A DNA stretch of 64,000 nt from Pseudonocardia oroxyli (GTDB taxonomy: Bacteria; Actinomycetota; Actinomycetes; Mycobacteriales; Pseudonocardiaceae). Position numbers and translations under genes: made by a program. Positions 1 to 9,116 of this stretch are shown here, piece by piece. Numbering within the stretch: position 1 is the first letter of the stretch; each line of letters begins with the position of its first letter. The stretch covers positions 1 to 64,000 of the forward strand of contig NZ_FNBE01000016.1 in the NCBI RefSeq assembly GCF_900102195.1. The letters run 5' to 3'. The notes under the pieces were generated by a model that worked only from the letters and a program-made list of their open reading frames with translations, ran no database searches and was not told where the DNA came from.

Positions 1-980
1 CGGTGGGTGTGTACCGGGGTCAGGGTGCCGTGGCCGAGGCGGGCGAGGTCGCGGCCGAGGGGGAGGTCGTGTTCGCCGTCGGTCTCGAGGAGGACGTGCA
101 GTTCGGGGAAGCGGCGGGCCAGGTCGCGGGGGTCGGGGCCGGCGTTGTGCACGGCGTCGGTGAGCAGGATCGCGGTGCGTCTGCGGGCGGCGGAGCGGGC
201 GAGCTCGGCGTGGGCGACGGACAGCCCGAACCCGACGTTGGTCAGCCCGCGGGCGGGGATCCGCAGCAGCGTGTCCAGCAGGGCGGTGGGGGTGGCGGGC
301 TCGGTGAGGGTCTTGACGACGGCGGCGTCGGACCAGAAGGCGACGAGCGCGAGCTGGTCCCCGGCACCGGACAGGTCGGCGGACAGGGCGGCGACGGTGG
401 CGGCGGCGATGCGGACCTTCTCCCCGCGCATGGAGCCGGACACGTCCACGATCAGCACTGCTGCGCGTCGGGAGCTCATCCGCTCCCGCACGATCACGTC
501 GCTCGTGCCGTCGTCTCCCCACCCACCCACCGGGTGCTCGGCGAGCATCTCGATGGTCTTGTCCAGGTCGATGTCGTCGCTGCGGTAGGCGTAGGGCACC
601 GAGGCCAGGGCGCCGGTGCCGCGTTCGGAGCGGGCGTCTCGCGGGCGGCGGCGCACCGCCAGCCGCCGGGCGATGGCCTGGGCCATCGAGACGACCGTCG
701 GATCGGGGGCGGTCTCCTCGAGCAGCTCGGAGAGTTCCTTCTGCGTGGCCTGCTGCGTGGTGACCAGCACGCCCTGCCCGCCCGCGGGCAGGTCGGTGTC
801 AGTGTCGGTGTCGGGGCCGCCGCGGTCGGGGTTCAGCTCGGCGACGACCGGGGTGCCCTTGCCCTTGGCGAACAGGTCGGGTGCGGCGTCGAGCTTCTTG
901 GGCTTGCGGCGCAGGGGTTGCAGGGTCCGTCGCTCACCGGTGTCGGCGGTGGGCAGCGCGACGGCGTTCGGGACGGTCAG
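1..980 (-). CDS. VWA-domain protein (partial, runs off left edge)
   Basis: The minus strand from about 980 to the window edge is open and reads as a von Willebrand factor A protein. The MIDAS metal site DVSGS lies at about 429-446. It is followed by the conserved Thr in RGLTNVG and the Asp in LLTDAVHN. An arginine- and acid-rich stretch of about 170 residues precedes the VWA fold. It lies directly downstream of a MoxR ATPase, the usual pairing in which MoxR remodels a metal-bound VWA partner. The start is unresolved: the frame enters from inside the moxR 3' end with only CTG at 980, internal GTG at 770 or ATG at 686. The stop is outside the window. Confidence 0.75.
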   Translation of the reverse strand, partial: MTVPNAVALPTADTGERRTLQPLRRKPKKLDAAPDLFAKGKGTPVVAELNPDRGGPDTDTDTDLPAGGQGVLVTTQQATQKELSELLEETAPDPTVVSMAQAIARRLAVRRRPRDARSERGTGALASVPYAYRSDDIDLDKTIEMLAEHPVGGWGDDGTSDVIVRERMSSRRAAVLIVDVSGSMRGEKVRIAAATVAALSADLSGAGDQLALVAFWSDAAVVKTLTEPATPTALLDTLLRIPARGLTNVGFGLSVAHAELARSAARRRTAILLTDAVHNAGPDPRDLARRFPELHVLLETDGEHDLPLGRDLARLGHGTLTPVHTH

Positions 981-1867
981 GCGGTGCGGACCCGGCGCTG
1001 CCCGCCGGGGGCGGAGAAAAAATGGTTCTCCCAGATCTCGGTGATGACCTGTTCGGGGGTGGCGTCGGAGGCCTCGTCGACCCCCACGCGGGCGGAGAGG
1101 GCGAGCAGCGCGGCGTCGAGCACGACCTGGGTGTGGTCGGCGTCCGGGGTGATCTTCGCCAGCTCCAGGGCGATGGCCACGAGGTCGATCGCCCCGCGCA
1201 CCGACGAGCCGCGGCGCAGCTCGGGGTGGGTGCGCGTGGCCCGGGTGAGGGCCACGCCGTCGGCGTTGAGCGTGGCGTCCGTGCTGCCGGTGCGCCGGGC
1301 GACGATGTCGGTCTCCTCCGCGGCGCTCTGGTAGCCGACGGCGAGGCGGTTCCAGCGGTCGTAGACGGAGTCGGAGATCCGGGCGGTGCCGACGTTGTCG
1401 AACGGGTTCATCGAGGCCAGCACCCGGAACGTCGACTCCGCCCGCAGGGTCCCGACCCGCGGCACGGTCACCGCGCGCTCGGCCAACGCGCCCAGCAGCA
1501 CGTTGAGCGTGTCCTCCGGCGCCCGGTTGAGCTCCTCGATGTAGAGGAACCCGCCGGTGCGCATCGCCTCGACGAGCGGGCCGGGCACGAAGTTCTCCGC
1601 GGAGTAGTCCTCGGCCAGGACCCGGGCCGGGTTGTGGTGCCCGACCAGGCGGGCCGGGGTGAGCTCGGCGTTGCCCTCCACCAGCACGAACGGCACACCC
1701 CAGTGCTCGGTGATGGCGCGCAGCATCGTGGACTTCGAGGTGCCGGGCGGGCCCTCCAACAACACGTCCCGGCCGGCGGCCACGGCCGCCAACACCAGCG
1801 TCAGCTCGCGCTCGCGGCCGACCACCGCCTCGGCGATCGCCGCCCGTGCCTCCGTTGATGCACTCAC
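977..1867 (-). CDS. MoxR-family AAA+ ATPase
   Basis: This 296-residue protein has Walker A GPPGTSKS at residues 39-46 and a Walker B/acidic block LYIEELNR near residue 107, typical of MoxR ATPases. MoxR proteins act as chaperones for VWA partners, often in metal-cofactor insertion or stress responses. The VWA gene follows immediately and overlaps its stop. GTG at 1867 is the chosen start. A short inverted repeat, CGACC-GGAA-GGTCG (1878-1891), lies in the leader and contains the GGAAGG ribosome-binding-like sequence, so the initiation region may fold. The DUF664 gene lies 55 bases upstream on the same strand, so the three may be co-transcribed. The substrate is unknown. Confidence 0.85.
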   Translation of the reverse strand: MSASTEARAAIAEAVVGRERELTLVLAAVAAGRDVLLEGPPGTSKSTMLRAITEHWGVPFVLVEGNAELTPARLVGHHNPARVLAEDYSAENFVPGPLVEAMRTGGFLYIEELNRAPEDTLNVLLGALAERAVTVPRVGTLRAESTFRVLASMNPFDNVGTARISDSVYDRWNRLAVGYQSAAEETDIVARRTGSTDATLNADGVALTRATRTHPELRRGSSVRGAIDLVAIALELAKITPDADHTQVVLDAALLALSARVGVDEASDATPEQVITEIWENHFFSAPGGQRRVRTA

Positions 1868-1897
1868 ATCACCATCCGACCTTCCGGTCGAGCGTTC

Positions 1898-1933
1898 GTC
1901 AACCCATCCGTCAGCCCATCCGTCAACCCATCG
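1898..1933. repeat. Three 12-bp tandem repeats
   Basis: Three consecutive copies of GTCAACCCATCC (middle copy GTCAGCCCATCC, last ends in G) lie between the DUF664 and MoxR genes. The DUF664 stop codon (1923-1925 on the plus strand) falls in the third copy. On the coding strand the units read GGATGGGTTGAC and so supply TTGAC strings that resemble -35 hexamers. Confidence 0.7.
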
Positions 1934-2462
1934 TCTTCGCGCCGTCGATGGCCTCGCGGATGATGTCGGCGTGTCCGGCGTGCTGGCTGGTCTCGGCGAT
2001 CACGTGCAGCAGCGTGCGGCGCAGGGTCCACGCCGCACCCGGCTCGAACCAGGGCGCCGAGGGCAGCGGGGTCGCGTGGTCGAGGTCCGCGGTCTCGACG
2101 ACGGCGTCCGTGGCCGCCGCGACCTCGTCGTAGCGGGCGAGCAGCGCGGCGAGCGTGTCCGCCTCGGACAGCACGAAGCGGGGGTCCGGGGCGTTCGGGT
2201 CCCACTCGCCGTCCCAGTCCCCGCCGTCCGCCCCGCCCATCGCCCCGGGCGCCCCGGTGGCGAAGGCGATCCACTGCTCCTCGGTGTCCGCGACGTGCTT
2301 GAGCAGCGAGGCGATCGTCAGCGCGCTCACGGTGCTGCGGGTGCGGGCCTGCTCGTCCGACAGGCCGTTCGCGGTCTGGCGCAGGAACCCCCGGTGCCGC
2401 CGCAGGGACTGGAGCAGATCGGCCCGCTCGCCGGTCAGTGTGGTAGTGGTCACGGCACGCAT
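1923..2462 (-). CDS. DinB-like DUF664 protein
   Basis: This 179-residue protein matches the DinB/DUF664 four-helix family. It has the N-terminal TIASLLKHVADTEEQW segment and the C-terminal signature ETSQHAGHADIIREAIDG, whose histidines bind metal in the DinB fold. Members are often putative thiol-dependent S-transferases; the specific reaction is unknown. The ATG at 2462 is chosen because the family N-terminus begins there. This start codon lies in the outer arm of a family II inverted repeat, so the leader is almost entirely repeat sequence. It is downstream of glpD on the same strand but separated by the repeat. Confidence 0.85.
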   Translation of the reverse strand: MRAVTTTTLTGERADLLQSLRRHRGFLRQTANGLSDEQARTRSTVSALTIASLLKHVADTEEQWIAFATGAPGAMGGADGGDWDGEWDPNAPDPRFVLSEADTLAALLARYDEVAAATDAVVETADLDHATPLPSAPWFEPGAAWTLRRTLLHVIAETSQHAGHADIIREAIDGAKTMG

Positions 2463-2520
2463 TATGGAGCCACGACTGTCGGATCGGGGCCCCGAAACGA
2501 CGGTTGTGGCTCCACAATGC
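2459..2520. repeat. Family II inverted repeat, copy 1
   Basis: Arms at 2459-2481 and 2498-2520 pair over 23 bp with three mismatches; the core is TGGAGCCACGACTGTCG. They flank a 16-nt spacer that itself contains GGGGCCCC and ends in CGAAA. Related copies are at 46469-46524 and 63490-63551. The repeat follows the glpD stop by one base on the coding strand and contains the start codon of the DUF664 gene. It may act as a terminator for glpD. Confidence 0.9.
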
Positions 2521-2521
2521 C

Positions 2522-4231
2522 TCAGGCGACGGGGACGACGTCCGGGGCGCCCATGCGGGCGGAGTCGGCGGTGGCGTCGTCCGGCATCGTCTGGCTCTCG
2601 CGCTCCGCCGCGACCCGGCCCCGGTAGTGCTCGACCTCCTTGGCCTTCTGCTCGTCGGTCCAGCCGAGCACCGGCGCCATCAGGTCCGCGGCCTCCTGCG
2701 CGGCGCCGAGCCCCCGGTCGAAGGTCTCGATGCTGGTGCGGGTGCGGCGGGTGAGGACGTCGTCGAGGTGGCGGGCGCCCTCGTGCGAGGCCGCGTAGAC
2801 GATCTCGGCCCGCAGGTGGTCCGGTGCGCCCTCGAGGGGCTCGCCGAGCAGCTTGTCCTGCGCCACCAGGTCCAGCACCTCGGTCACCAGGGAGCCGTAG
2901 CGGTGGATCAGCCCGTCGATCCGGGCCGGGTGCAGCCCGGACTGGGCGGCCAGCACCCCGACGGAGTTCTTCAGCGCCTCCCAGCCCTCGGCCCCGAGCA
3001 GCGGCACGTCCTTGGTCACCGACTCCGGCACCTTGGCGTCCAGGCCGTGCACGGCCGCGTCGACGGCGTCCTTCGCCATGACCCGGTAGGTCGTGTACTT
3101 GCCGCCCGCGACCACGACCAGCCCCGGCACCGGGATGGCCACCGCGTGCTCGCGGGACAGCTTCGACGTCGACTCCGACTCCCCGGCCAGCAGCGGCCGC
3201 AGGCCCGCGTAGACGCCCTCGACGTCCTCGGGGGTCAGCGGCTGCTCCAGCACCGCGTTGACGTGCTCGAGCAGGTAGTCGATGTCCGCCTTGGACGCCG
3301 CCGGGTGGGCCTTGTCGAGGTCCCAGTCGGTGTCCGTGGTCCCGATGATCCAGTGTCGCCCCCACGGGATGACGAACAGCACGGACTTCTCGGTGCGCAG
3401 GATCAGCCCGGAGTCCGAGCGGATGCGGTCCCGCGGCACGACCAGGTGGATGCCCTTCGACGCCCGGACGTGGAAGCGTCCGCGCTCACCGGCCAGCCCC
3501 TGCGTCTCGTCGGTCCAGACGCCCGTCGCGTTGATGACCTGCTTGGCCCGGACCTTGATCGTGGTGCCGGACTCGAGGTCGTGGACCTCGGCGCCGATCA
3601 CCCGGCCGGACTCCTTCAGCAGCCCGACGACGCGGGCGCGGGTCGCGACGTGCGCGCCGTACGCCGCCGCGGTGCGGGCGACGAACATGGTGTGGCGGGC
3701 GTCGTCGACCTGCGCGTCGTAGTACTGCAGGGCGCCGGTCAGGGCGTCCTTGCGCAGCGACGGCACGATCCGGCGGGCGCCCCGCCGGGTGAGGTGCCGG
3801 TGGTGGGGCACCCCGCGGGACTGCCCGGAGAGCAGCCCGAGGGTGTCGTAGAGCGCGACGCCTGCGCCCGCGTACGCCCGCTCCCACACGTGGTGCTTGA
3901 GCGGGTAGACGAACGGCACCGGGCGGATCAGGTGCGGCGCGATCTTCTGGATCAGCAGCCCCCGCTCCTGCAGGGCCTCCGCCACCAGGCGGAAGTCCAG
4001 CATCTCCAGGTAGCGCAGGCCGCCGTGGATCAGTTTGCTGCTGCGCGACGACGTCCCGGACGCGAAGTCCCGGGCCTCGACGAGTCCGACGCGCAGGCCG
4101 CGGGTGGCGGCGTCGAGGGCGCTGCCCGCGCCCACGACACCGCCCCCGACGACGAGAACGTCGAGCTCGCCTGCCGCCATGTCCCGCAACGCCTGAGTAC
4201 GGGCCTCCGGGGAGAGCGCGACGGATCTCAT
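2522..4231 (-). CDS. glpD: Glycerol-3-phosphate dehydrogenase (FAD, aerobic type)
   Basis: This 569-residue protein oxidises glycerol-3-phosphate to dihydroxyacetone phosphate and passes electrons to quinone at the membrane. The N-terminal FAD-binding Rossmann motif VVGGGVVGAG is at about residues 27-36. RSSKLIHGGLRYLE and GGKYTTYRVMAKDAVD are conserved GlpD blocks, and the C-terminal DAO_C helical domain is present, giving normal length. AAGGAAG lies just upstream of the ATG. It is the last gene of glpF-glpK-glpD, 57 bases after glpK. A family II inverted repeat follows the stop. Confidence 0.96.
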   Translation of the reverse strand: MRSVALSPEARTQALRDMAAGELDVLVVGGGVVGAGSALDAATRGLRVGLVEARDFASGTSSRSSKLIHGGLRYLEMLDFRLVAEALQERGLLIQKIAPHLIRPVPFVYPLKHHVWERAYAGAGVALYDTLGLLSGQSRGVPHHRHLTRRGARRIVPSLRKDALTGALQYYDAQVDDARHTMFVARTAAAYGAHVATRARVVGLLKESGRVIGAEVHDLESGTTIKVRAKQVINATGVWTDETQGLAGERGRFHVRASKGIHLVVPRDRIRSDSGLILRTEKSVLFVIPWGRHWIIGTTDTDWDLDKAHPAASKADIDYLLEHVNAVLEQPLTPEDVEGVYAGLRPLLAGESESTSKLSREHAVAIPVPGLVVVAGGKYTTYRVMAKDAVDAAVHGLDAKVPESVTKDVPLLGAEGWEALKNSVGVLAAQSGLHPARIDGLIHRYGSLVTEVLDLVAQDKLLGEPLEGAPDHLRAEIVYAASHEGARHLDDVLTRRTRTSIETFDRGLGAAQEAADLMAPVLGWTDEQKAKEVEHYRGRVAAERESQTMPDDATADSARMGAPDVVPVA

Positions 4232-4288
4232 GACACTTCTTCCTTTCGACAGCCGGTGGACGGGTGAGCCGGTCGGGCCACTCCGCAG

Positions 4289-5806
4289 CTAGTCCACGTC
4301 CACCCAGTCCAACGTCCGCTGGACCGCCTTCTTCCACTGCGAGTACCCGGTCTGGCGCTGTTCCTCGGTCCAGGCCGGGTCCCAGTGCTTGGACTCGTTC
4401 CAGTTGGCGCGCAGCTCGTCGGTGTCCTTCCAGAACCCGACGGCCAGGCCCGCGGCGTACGCCGCACCCAGCGCGGTGGTCTCGGCCACGACCGGCCGCG
4501 AGACCTGCACGCCGAGCACGTCCGCCTGGATCTGCATGCACAGCTCGTTGGCGGTCACGCCGCCGTCGACCTTGAGCACCTCCAGGTGCACCCCGGAGTC
4601 CTTCTCCATGGCGTCCGCGACGTCCCGGCTCTGGTAGCAGATCGCCTCCAGAGTGGCCCGGGCCAGGTGCGCGTTGGTGTTGTAGCGCGACAGGCCGACG
4701 ATCGCCCCGCGCGCGTCGGAGCGCCAGTACGGCGCGAACAGGCCGGAGAACGCGGGCACGAAGTACACCCCGCCGTTGTCCTCGACCTGGCGGGCCAGCT
4801 GCTCGCTCTGCGAGGCGCCGGAGATGATCCCCAGCTGGTCGCGCAGCCACTGCACCGCCGACCCGGTGACGGCGATCGAGCCCTCCAGGGCGTAGACCGC
4901 GGGCTCGTCCCCGAAGCGGTAGCAGACCGTGGTGAGCAGCCCGGCCTCCGAGCGCACCAGCTCGGTACCGGTGTTGAGCAGCATGAAGTTGCCGGTGCCG
5001 TAGGTGTTCTTGGCCTCGCCCGGCGCCAGGCACACCTGCCCGACCATGGCGGCCTGCTGGTCGCCGAGGATGCCGGTGATCGGCACCTCGCCGCCGAGCG
5101 GACCGTTCGCCAGGGTCGTCCCGTACGGCGTGGGCGAGCTGGAGGACCGGATCTCCGGCAGCATGGCGCGCGGGATGTCGAACAGGGCCAGCAGCTCGTC
5201 GTCCCAGTCGAGGGTCTCGAGGTCCATCAGCATCGTGCGGCTGGCGTTGGTCACGTCGGTGACGTGGACGCCGCCGTTCGGGCCGCCGGTGAGGTTCCAG
5301 ACGAGCCAGCTGTCGGTGTTGCCGAAGATCGCGTCTCCGCGCTCGGCGGCCGCGCGCACCCCGTCGACGTTCTCCAGGATCCACTGGATCTTGCCGCCGG
5401 AGAAGTAGGTGGCGGGCGGCAGGCCCGCCTTGCGGCGGATGGTGTCGCCGTGGCCGTCCCGCTCGAGCTTGGACGCGATGCGGTCGGTGCGGGTGTCCTG
5501 CCAGACGATCGCGTTGTAGTAGGGCCGCCCGGTGTTGCGGTCCCACACCACGGCCGTCTCGCGTTGGTTGGTGATGCCCAGCGCCGCGAGGTCCGACGCG
5601 GACAGGCCGGTCTTGTTCAGCCCCGTCTGGATGACCGAGGAGGTGCGCTCCCAGATCTCCACCGGGTTGTGCTCGACCCAGCCCGCCTCGGGCAGGATCT
5701 GCTCGTGCTCGAGCTGGTGGCGGCCCACCTCGTTGCCACCGTGGTCGAAGATCATGAACCGCGTGCTCGTGGTCCCCTGGTCGACGGCGCCGACGTACTC
5801 AGGCAT
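4289..5806 (-). CDS. glpK: Glycerol kinase 1
   Basis: At 505 residues this is a full-length FGGY-family glycerol kinase, which phosphorylates glycerol with ATP to glycerol-3-phosphate. The N-terminal phosphate-binding motif [14 protein letters not shown], the central [23 protein letters not shown] and C-terminal [19 protein letters not shown] are all intact. It lies between glpF (23-base gap) and glpD, so channel, kinase and dehydrogenase form one operon. A second kinase, of similar length and clearly homologous, is encoded on the opposite strand at 7577-9103. Confidence 0.96.
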   Translation of the reverse strand: MPEYVGAVDQGTTSTRFMIFDHGGNEVGRHQLEHEQILPEAGWVEHNPVEIWERTSSVIQTGLNKTGLSASDLAALGITNQRETAVVWDRNTGRPYYNAIVWQDTRTDRIASKLERDGHGDTIRRKAGLPPATYFSGGKIQWILENVDGVRAAAERGDAIFGNTDSWLVWNLTGGPNGGVHVTDVTNASRTMLMDLETLDWDDELLALFDIPRAMLPEIRSSSSPTPYGTTLANGPLGGEVPITGILGDQQAAMVGQVCLAPGEAKNTYGTGNFMLLNTGTELVRSEAGLLTTVCYRFGDEPAVYALEGSIAVTGSAVQWLRDQLGIISGASQSEQLARQVEDNGGVYFVPAFSGLFAPYWRSDARGAIVGLSRYNTNAHLARATLEAICYQSRDVADAMEKDSGVHLEVLKVDGGVTANELCMQIQADVLGVQVSRPVVAETTALGAAYAAGLAVGFWKDTDELRANWNESKHWDPAWTEEQRQTGYSQWKKAVQRTLDWVDVD

Positions 5807-5829
5807 GGAGGATCCTCTCCGGTGAGGGG

Positions 5830-6657
5830 TCAGGACTGCTTCTCGGGGGCGGGCTCGCGGCCGACGGGCTGCGGCGCGAACTCCTCCTCCTGGGTCAGGT
5901 AGCGCTCGATGAGGATCTTGAAGAAGGCGCCGCCGACGAGGGCGCCGATGATCGGTGCGACGATCGGCAACCAGAAGTACAGGGTGCCGTTCTGGTCCGA
6001 CCAGGCGGTGCTGTAGCCGGTGATGAAGCTGGCCAGGCGGGGACCGAAGTCACGGGCCGGGTTGATCGCGTAGCCGGCGTTGGCGCCCCACGCCATGCCG
6101 ATCGCGACGACCAGCAGGCCGACGCAGACCGGCGCCAGGTTCGCCAGCGGCGGGTTGTTGCGCGCATTGGTCAGCGCGAAGATCACGAACACCAGGATGG
6201 CGGTGCCCACGACCTGGTCCAGGAAGGCGGTCGGGATGGAGACGCCCTCCCCGCCGTTGCCCGGCAGCGTGGAGAAGATGCCCTGGGTGGCGATGGTGTG
6301 GTTCGGGTCGACCTTGGCGATCAGGTCGGAGTAGGTGGCGCGCACGATCAGCGCCGCGACGAACGCGCCCGCGGTCTGGGCCAGCGCGTAGGGCACCACC
6401 TTGCGCCAGGGGAAGCCCTGGTAGGCGGCCAGCGCGACGGTCACGGCGGGGTTGAGGTGCGCGCCGGAGATCCGACCCGCGACGTAGACGCCGAGCGTCA
6501 CGCCGATGCCCCAGGCCCACGCGATCGAGTCGTGGTCGCCGAGGGGACTGTCGCTCGACGCGGTGACCACCTGGGCCACGACGCCGGTACCGAACAGGAT
6601 GAGGATCATCGTGCCGGCGAACTCGGCGCTCAGCTCGCCGAGATAGGAGTTCCGCAT
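5830..6657 (-). CDS. glpF: Aquaglyceroporin, glycerol uptake facilitator
   Basis: This 275-residue MIP-family channel carries both half-helix motifs: HLNPAVT, and [10 protein letters not shown], where the Asp after NPAR marks the glycerol-conducting subgroup. Six membrane segments alternate with these loops. It is the first gene of the glpF-glpK-glpD operon. ATG at 6657 is chosen because the family N-terminus ([16 protein letters not shown]) begins there, with GAAAGGGAGAG just upstream; the longer open frame is not coding. The divergent region to the IclR gene contains a palindromic operator candidate. Confidence 0.95.
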   Translation of the reverse strand: MRNSYLGELSAEFAGTMILILFGTGVVAQVVTASSDSPLGDHDSIAWAWGIGVTLGVYVAGRISGAHLNPAVTVALAAYQGFPWRKVVPYALAQTAGAFVAALIVRATYSDLIAKVDPNHTIATQGIFSTLPGNGGEGVSIPTAFLDQVVGTAILVFVIFALTNARNNPPLANLAPVCVGLLVVAIGMAWGANAGYAINPARDFGPRLASFITGYSTAWSDQNGTLYFWLPIVAPIIGALVGGAFFKILIERYLTQEEEFAPQPVGREPAPEKQS

Positions 6658-6769
6658 CGAACTCTCCCTTTCTTCCGGTCGTGACGACCCCCGCCGTGCG
6701 GGGACCCGGCACGGCGGGGGTCGGACACAGAGAACGTAGGAACGGGTGGTGAGCGCGTCCACGTCCGCC

Positions 6770-6786
6770 GTTCGACAATGTCGAAC
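6770..6786. promoter_or_regulatory. Candidate operator for IclR regulator
   Basis: GTTCGAC-AAT-GTCGAAC is a perfect 7-3-7 palindrome in the 164-base divergent region between glpF and the IclR gene. IclR proteins bind short palindromes of this kind, and the placement would allow control of both directions. A partial echo (CGTGTCGAG) follows at about 6791-6799. Confidence 0.6.
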
Positions 6787-6821
6787 ACCTCGTGTCGAGT
6801 GGATCACAGTAGCCTGACGGG

Positions 6822-7580
6822 GTGCCGGGACCCATCCAGTCGATCGAACGCGCGGCCGCGGTGCTGCGGCTGCTGGGCGGCGCCGGGCGCCCGCTCGCGC
6901 TCGCCGAGCTGGCCGCCGCCCTGGACCTGCCGCGCCCGACCGTGCACGGGATCGTCGCGACGCTGCGGTCCGAGGGCCTCGTCGAGCAGGACCACGCCAG
7001 CGCGCTCTACCGCCTCGGCGGCGGGCTGCGCACCCTGGCCAGCGGCTGGGACCGCCACGACCTGCGCGCCCGCGCCATGAACTGGGCGGACGTGCTCGCG
7101 GGCGGCACCGGCTGCGCGGTCTACCTCGCGGTGCCCGAGGGTGCGGCGGCCGGCATCGTGCACCACGTCTTCCGCCCCGACGGCACGCCGCAGACCCTGC
7201 GCACCAACACCGACCACCCGCTGCACGCCACGGCGTGGGGCAAGTGCCTGCTCGCCTTCGCCCCCGTGTCGACGCCCGCGCCGCGGGACCTGGAGCTGCG
7301 CCGCTACACCGGCCGCACGGCGTCGACGGTGGCGATGCTCGAGGCCCACCTCGCCGCCGCGCGGACCCGGGGGATGGCCACGGACGTCGGCGAGTTCGAG
7401 AGCGGCGCGGGTGGCGCCGCCGTCCCCCTGCGGTCCGGCGGCGGCCTGACGGTCGCGGCGCTGGGCATCGCGGCACCCGTCGAGCAGCTGTTCGGGGGCG
7501 GCGGCGAACCCCGCCCCGCCCAGGCCGACCTGCTGCGCGCCGCGGGCCGCGAGATCTCCGCCCTGCTGGTGAGCCGATGA
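6822..7580 (+). CDS. IclR-family regulator of glycerol genes
   Basis: This 252-residue regulator has an N-terminal winged HTH (IERAAAVLRLLGGAGRPLAL to GLVEQDHASALYRLG, about residues 6-70) and an IclR effector domain containing HPLHATAWGKCLLA. It is divergent from glpF-glpK-glpD and overlaps glpK2 by ATGA at 7577-7580, so it should control glycerol uptake and use, as GylR/GlyR-type IclR proteins do in actinomycetes. The GTG at 6822 begins the conserved domain. Whether it represses or activates cannot be seen. The effector is probably glycerol or glycerol-3-phosphate. Confidence 0.88.
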   Translation: MPGPIQSIERAAAVLRLLGGAGRPLALAELAAALDLPRPTVHGIVATLRSEGLVEQDHASALYRLGGGLRTLASGWDRHDLRARAMNWADVLAGGTGCAVYLAVPEGAAAGIVHHVFRPDGTPQTLRTNTDHPLHATAWGKCLLAFAPVSTPAPRDLELRRYTGRTASTVAMLEAHLAAARTRGMATDVGEFESGAGGAAVPLRSGGGLTVAALGIAAPVEQLFGGGGEPRPAQADLLRAAGREISALLVSR

Positions 7581-9103
7581 CCACACCCGTGAGCGGCGAT
7601 GGTCGCTCTGGCGACTATCGCCACTCACAGGTCGTGGCGGCCATCGACCAGGGCACCACCTCCACGCGGTGCCTGCTGTTCTCCCGCACCGGGCGGATGC
7701 TCGCGGTGGCCCAGCGCGAGCACCGCCAGCACTACCCGGAGCCGGGCCGCGTGGAGCACGACGCCGAGGAGATCTGGCGCAACGTGGCCCGGGTCGTCCC
7801 GGAGGCGCTCAAGCGCGCCGGGCTCGGCCCGGAGAACATCGCCGCCCTCGGCATCGCCAACCAGCGCGAGACGACCGTGATCTGGAACCGGCACACCGGC
7901 GTCCCTCTCGCGCGGGCGATCACCTGGCAGGACACCCGCACCGGCCCGATCGTCGCGGAGCTGGTCGAGGCGGGCCTGACCGACCTCTACTCGCGCACCA
8001 GCGGGTTCACCCCCGCCACCTACTTCGCGGGGCCGCGGCTGCGGTGGCTGCTCGACCACGTGCCGGGCGCGCGCGAGGGCGCCGAGGCGGGGGACGTGCT
8101 GTTCGGGACCATGGAGTCCTGGCTGATCTGGCGCCTCACGGGTGGGGTGCACGTCACGGACGTCAGCAACGCCAGCCGCACGATGATGATGGACCTGCGC
8201 ACGCTGGAATGGTCGCCGAAGCTCCTCGAAGCCCTCGACGTGCCGGAGCGGATGCTCCCGGAGATCCGGTCCAACGCCGAGGTCTACGGCGTGTGCACCG
8301 AGGTGCTGCCCGGCGTCCCGGTGGCCGGGGCGCTCGGGGACCAGCAGGCCGCGCTCGTGGGGCAGACGTGCTTCGCGCCGGGCGAGGTCAAGTGCACCTA
8401 CGGCACGGGGGCGTTCCTGCTCAAGAACACCGGGCCCCGGATCGCGGGCTCCGCGCAGGGGCTCATCCCCACCGTCGGCTACCTGATCGGAGACGAGCCG
8501 GTCTACGCCCTCGAAGGCTCCATCGCGGTCACCGGCTCGCTCGTGCAGTGGTTCCGGGACTCGCTGGGCATGATCGGCACCGCGGCCCAGATCGAGACCC
8601 TCGCGATGACCGTCCCGGACAACGGCGGCTGCTACGTCGTCCCCGCGTTCTCCGGGCTCTACGCCCCGCACTGGCAGGCCACCGCCCGCGGCGTGATCGT
8701 GGGCCTGACCGGCTACATCACCCGCGGGCACCTCGCCCGCGCGGTGCTGGAGGCCACGGCGTGGCAGACCCGGGAGGTGGTCGAGGCGATGAACGCCGAG
8801 TCCGGCATCCCCGTCACCCGGCTCAAGGTCGACGGCGGCATGACGGCCGACCACCTCCTCATGCAGTACGTCGCCGACGTGCTGGACGTCCCCGTCGAGC
8901 GCCCGCTGGGCTCCGAGGCGGTCTCCCTCGGCGCCGCCTACGTCGCGGGCCTCGCCGTGGGGCACTGGTCGGACCTGGAGGTGCTGCGCGCCAACTGGCA
9001 CCGCGCGGCCCTGTGGCGCCCTGACATGCCCGCCGAGGTCCGCGACCGCGAGCGCGCCAACTGGGGCCGCGCCGTCGACCGCAGCTACGACTGGGTCGTC
9101 TAG
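7577..9103 (+). CDS. glpK: Glycerol kinase 2
   Basis: This is a second FGGY glycerol kinase, 508 residues from ATG 7577, homologous to the one at 4289-5806. It keeps [41 protein letters not shown] and KVDGGMTADHLLMQYVADV. It is translationally coupled to the IclR gene by an ATGA overlap. The first 17 codons (MTTPVSGDGRSGDYRHS) are largely a family I inverted repeat and are absent from kinase 1. Either the repeat adds an N-terminal peptide, or translation really starts at the GTG at 7634, right before AAIDQG. Confidence 0.93.
   Translation: MTTPVSGDGRSGDYRHSQVVAAIDQGTTSTRCLLFSRTGRMLAVAQREHRQHYPEPGRVEHDAEEIWRNVARVVPEALKRAGLGPENIAALGIANQRETTVIWNRHTGVPLARAITWQDTRTGPIVAELVEAGLTDLYSRTSGFTPATYFAGPRLRWLLDHVPGAREGAEAGDVLFGTMESWLIWRLTGGVHVTDVSNASRTMMMDLRTLEWSPKLLEALDVPERMLPEIRSNAEVYGVCTEVLPGVPVAGALGDQQAALVGQTCFAPGEVKCTYGTGAFLLKNTGPRIAGSAQGLIPTVGYLIGDEPVYALEGSIAVTGSLVQWFRDSLGMIGTAAQIETLAMTVPDNGGCYVVPAFSGLYAPHWQATARGVIVGLTGYITRGHLARAVLEATAWQTREVVEAMNAESGIPVTRLKVDGGMTADHLLMQYVADVLDVPVERPLGSEAVSLGAAYVAGLAVGHWSDLEVLRANWHRAALWRPDMPAEVRDRERANWGRAVDRSYDWVV
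7589..7628. repeat. Family I inverted repeat, copy 1
   Basis: Arms at 7589-7606 and 7611-7628 match over 16 of 18 bp around a TCTG loop. The arm consensus is GTGAGYGGCGATRGTCGC. It lies inside the open 5' end of the second glycerol kinase frame, 9 bases after the IclR stop. The same family recurs at 9117-9158 (same TCTG loop) and 19018-19059. Confidence 0.9.
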
Positions 9104-9116
9104 CGGCTCCGCCGCT

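Noticed and set aside
3..1334. Long plus-strand frames at the left end
   Set aside because: Gly/Val/Arg-rich shadows of the minus-strand VWA and MoxR genes, which have clear motifs.
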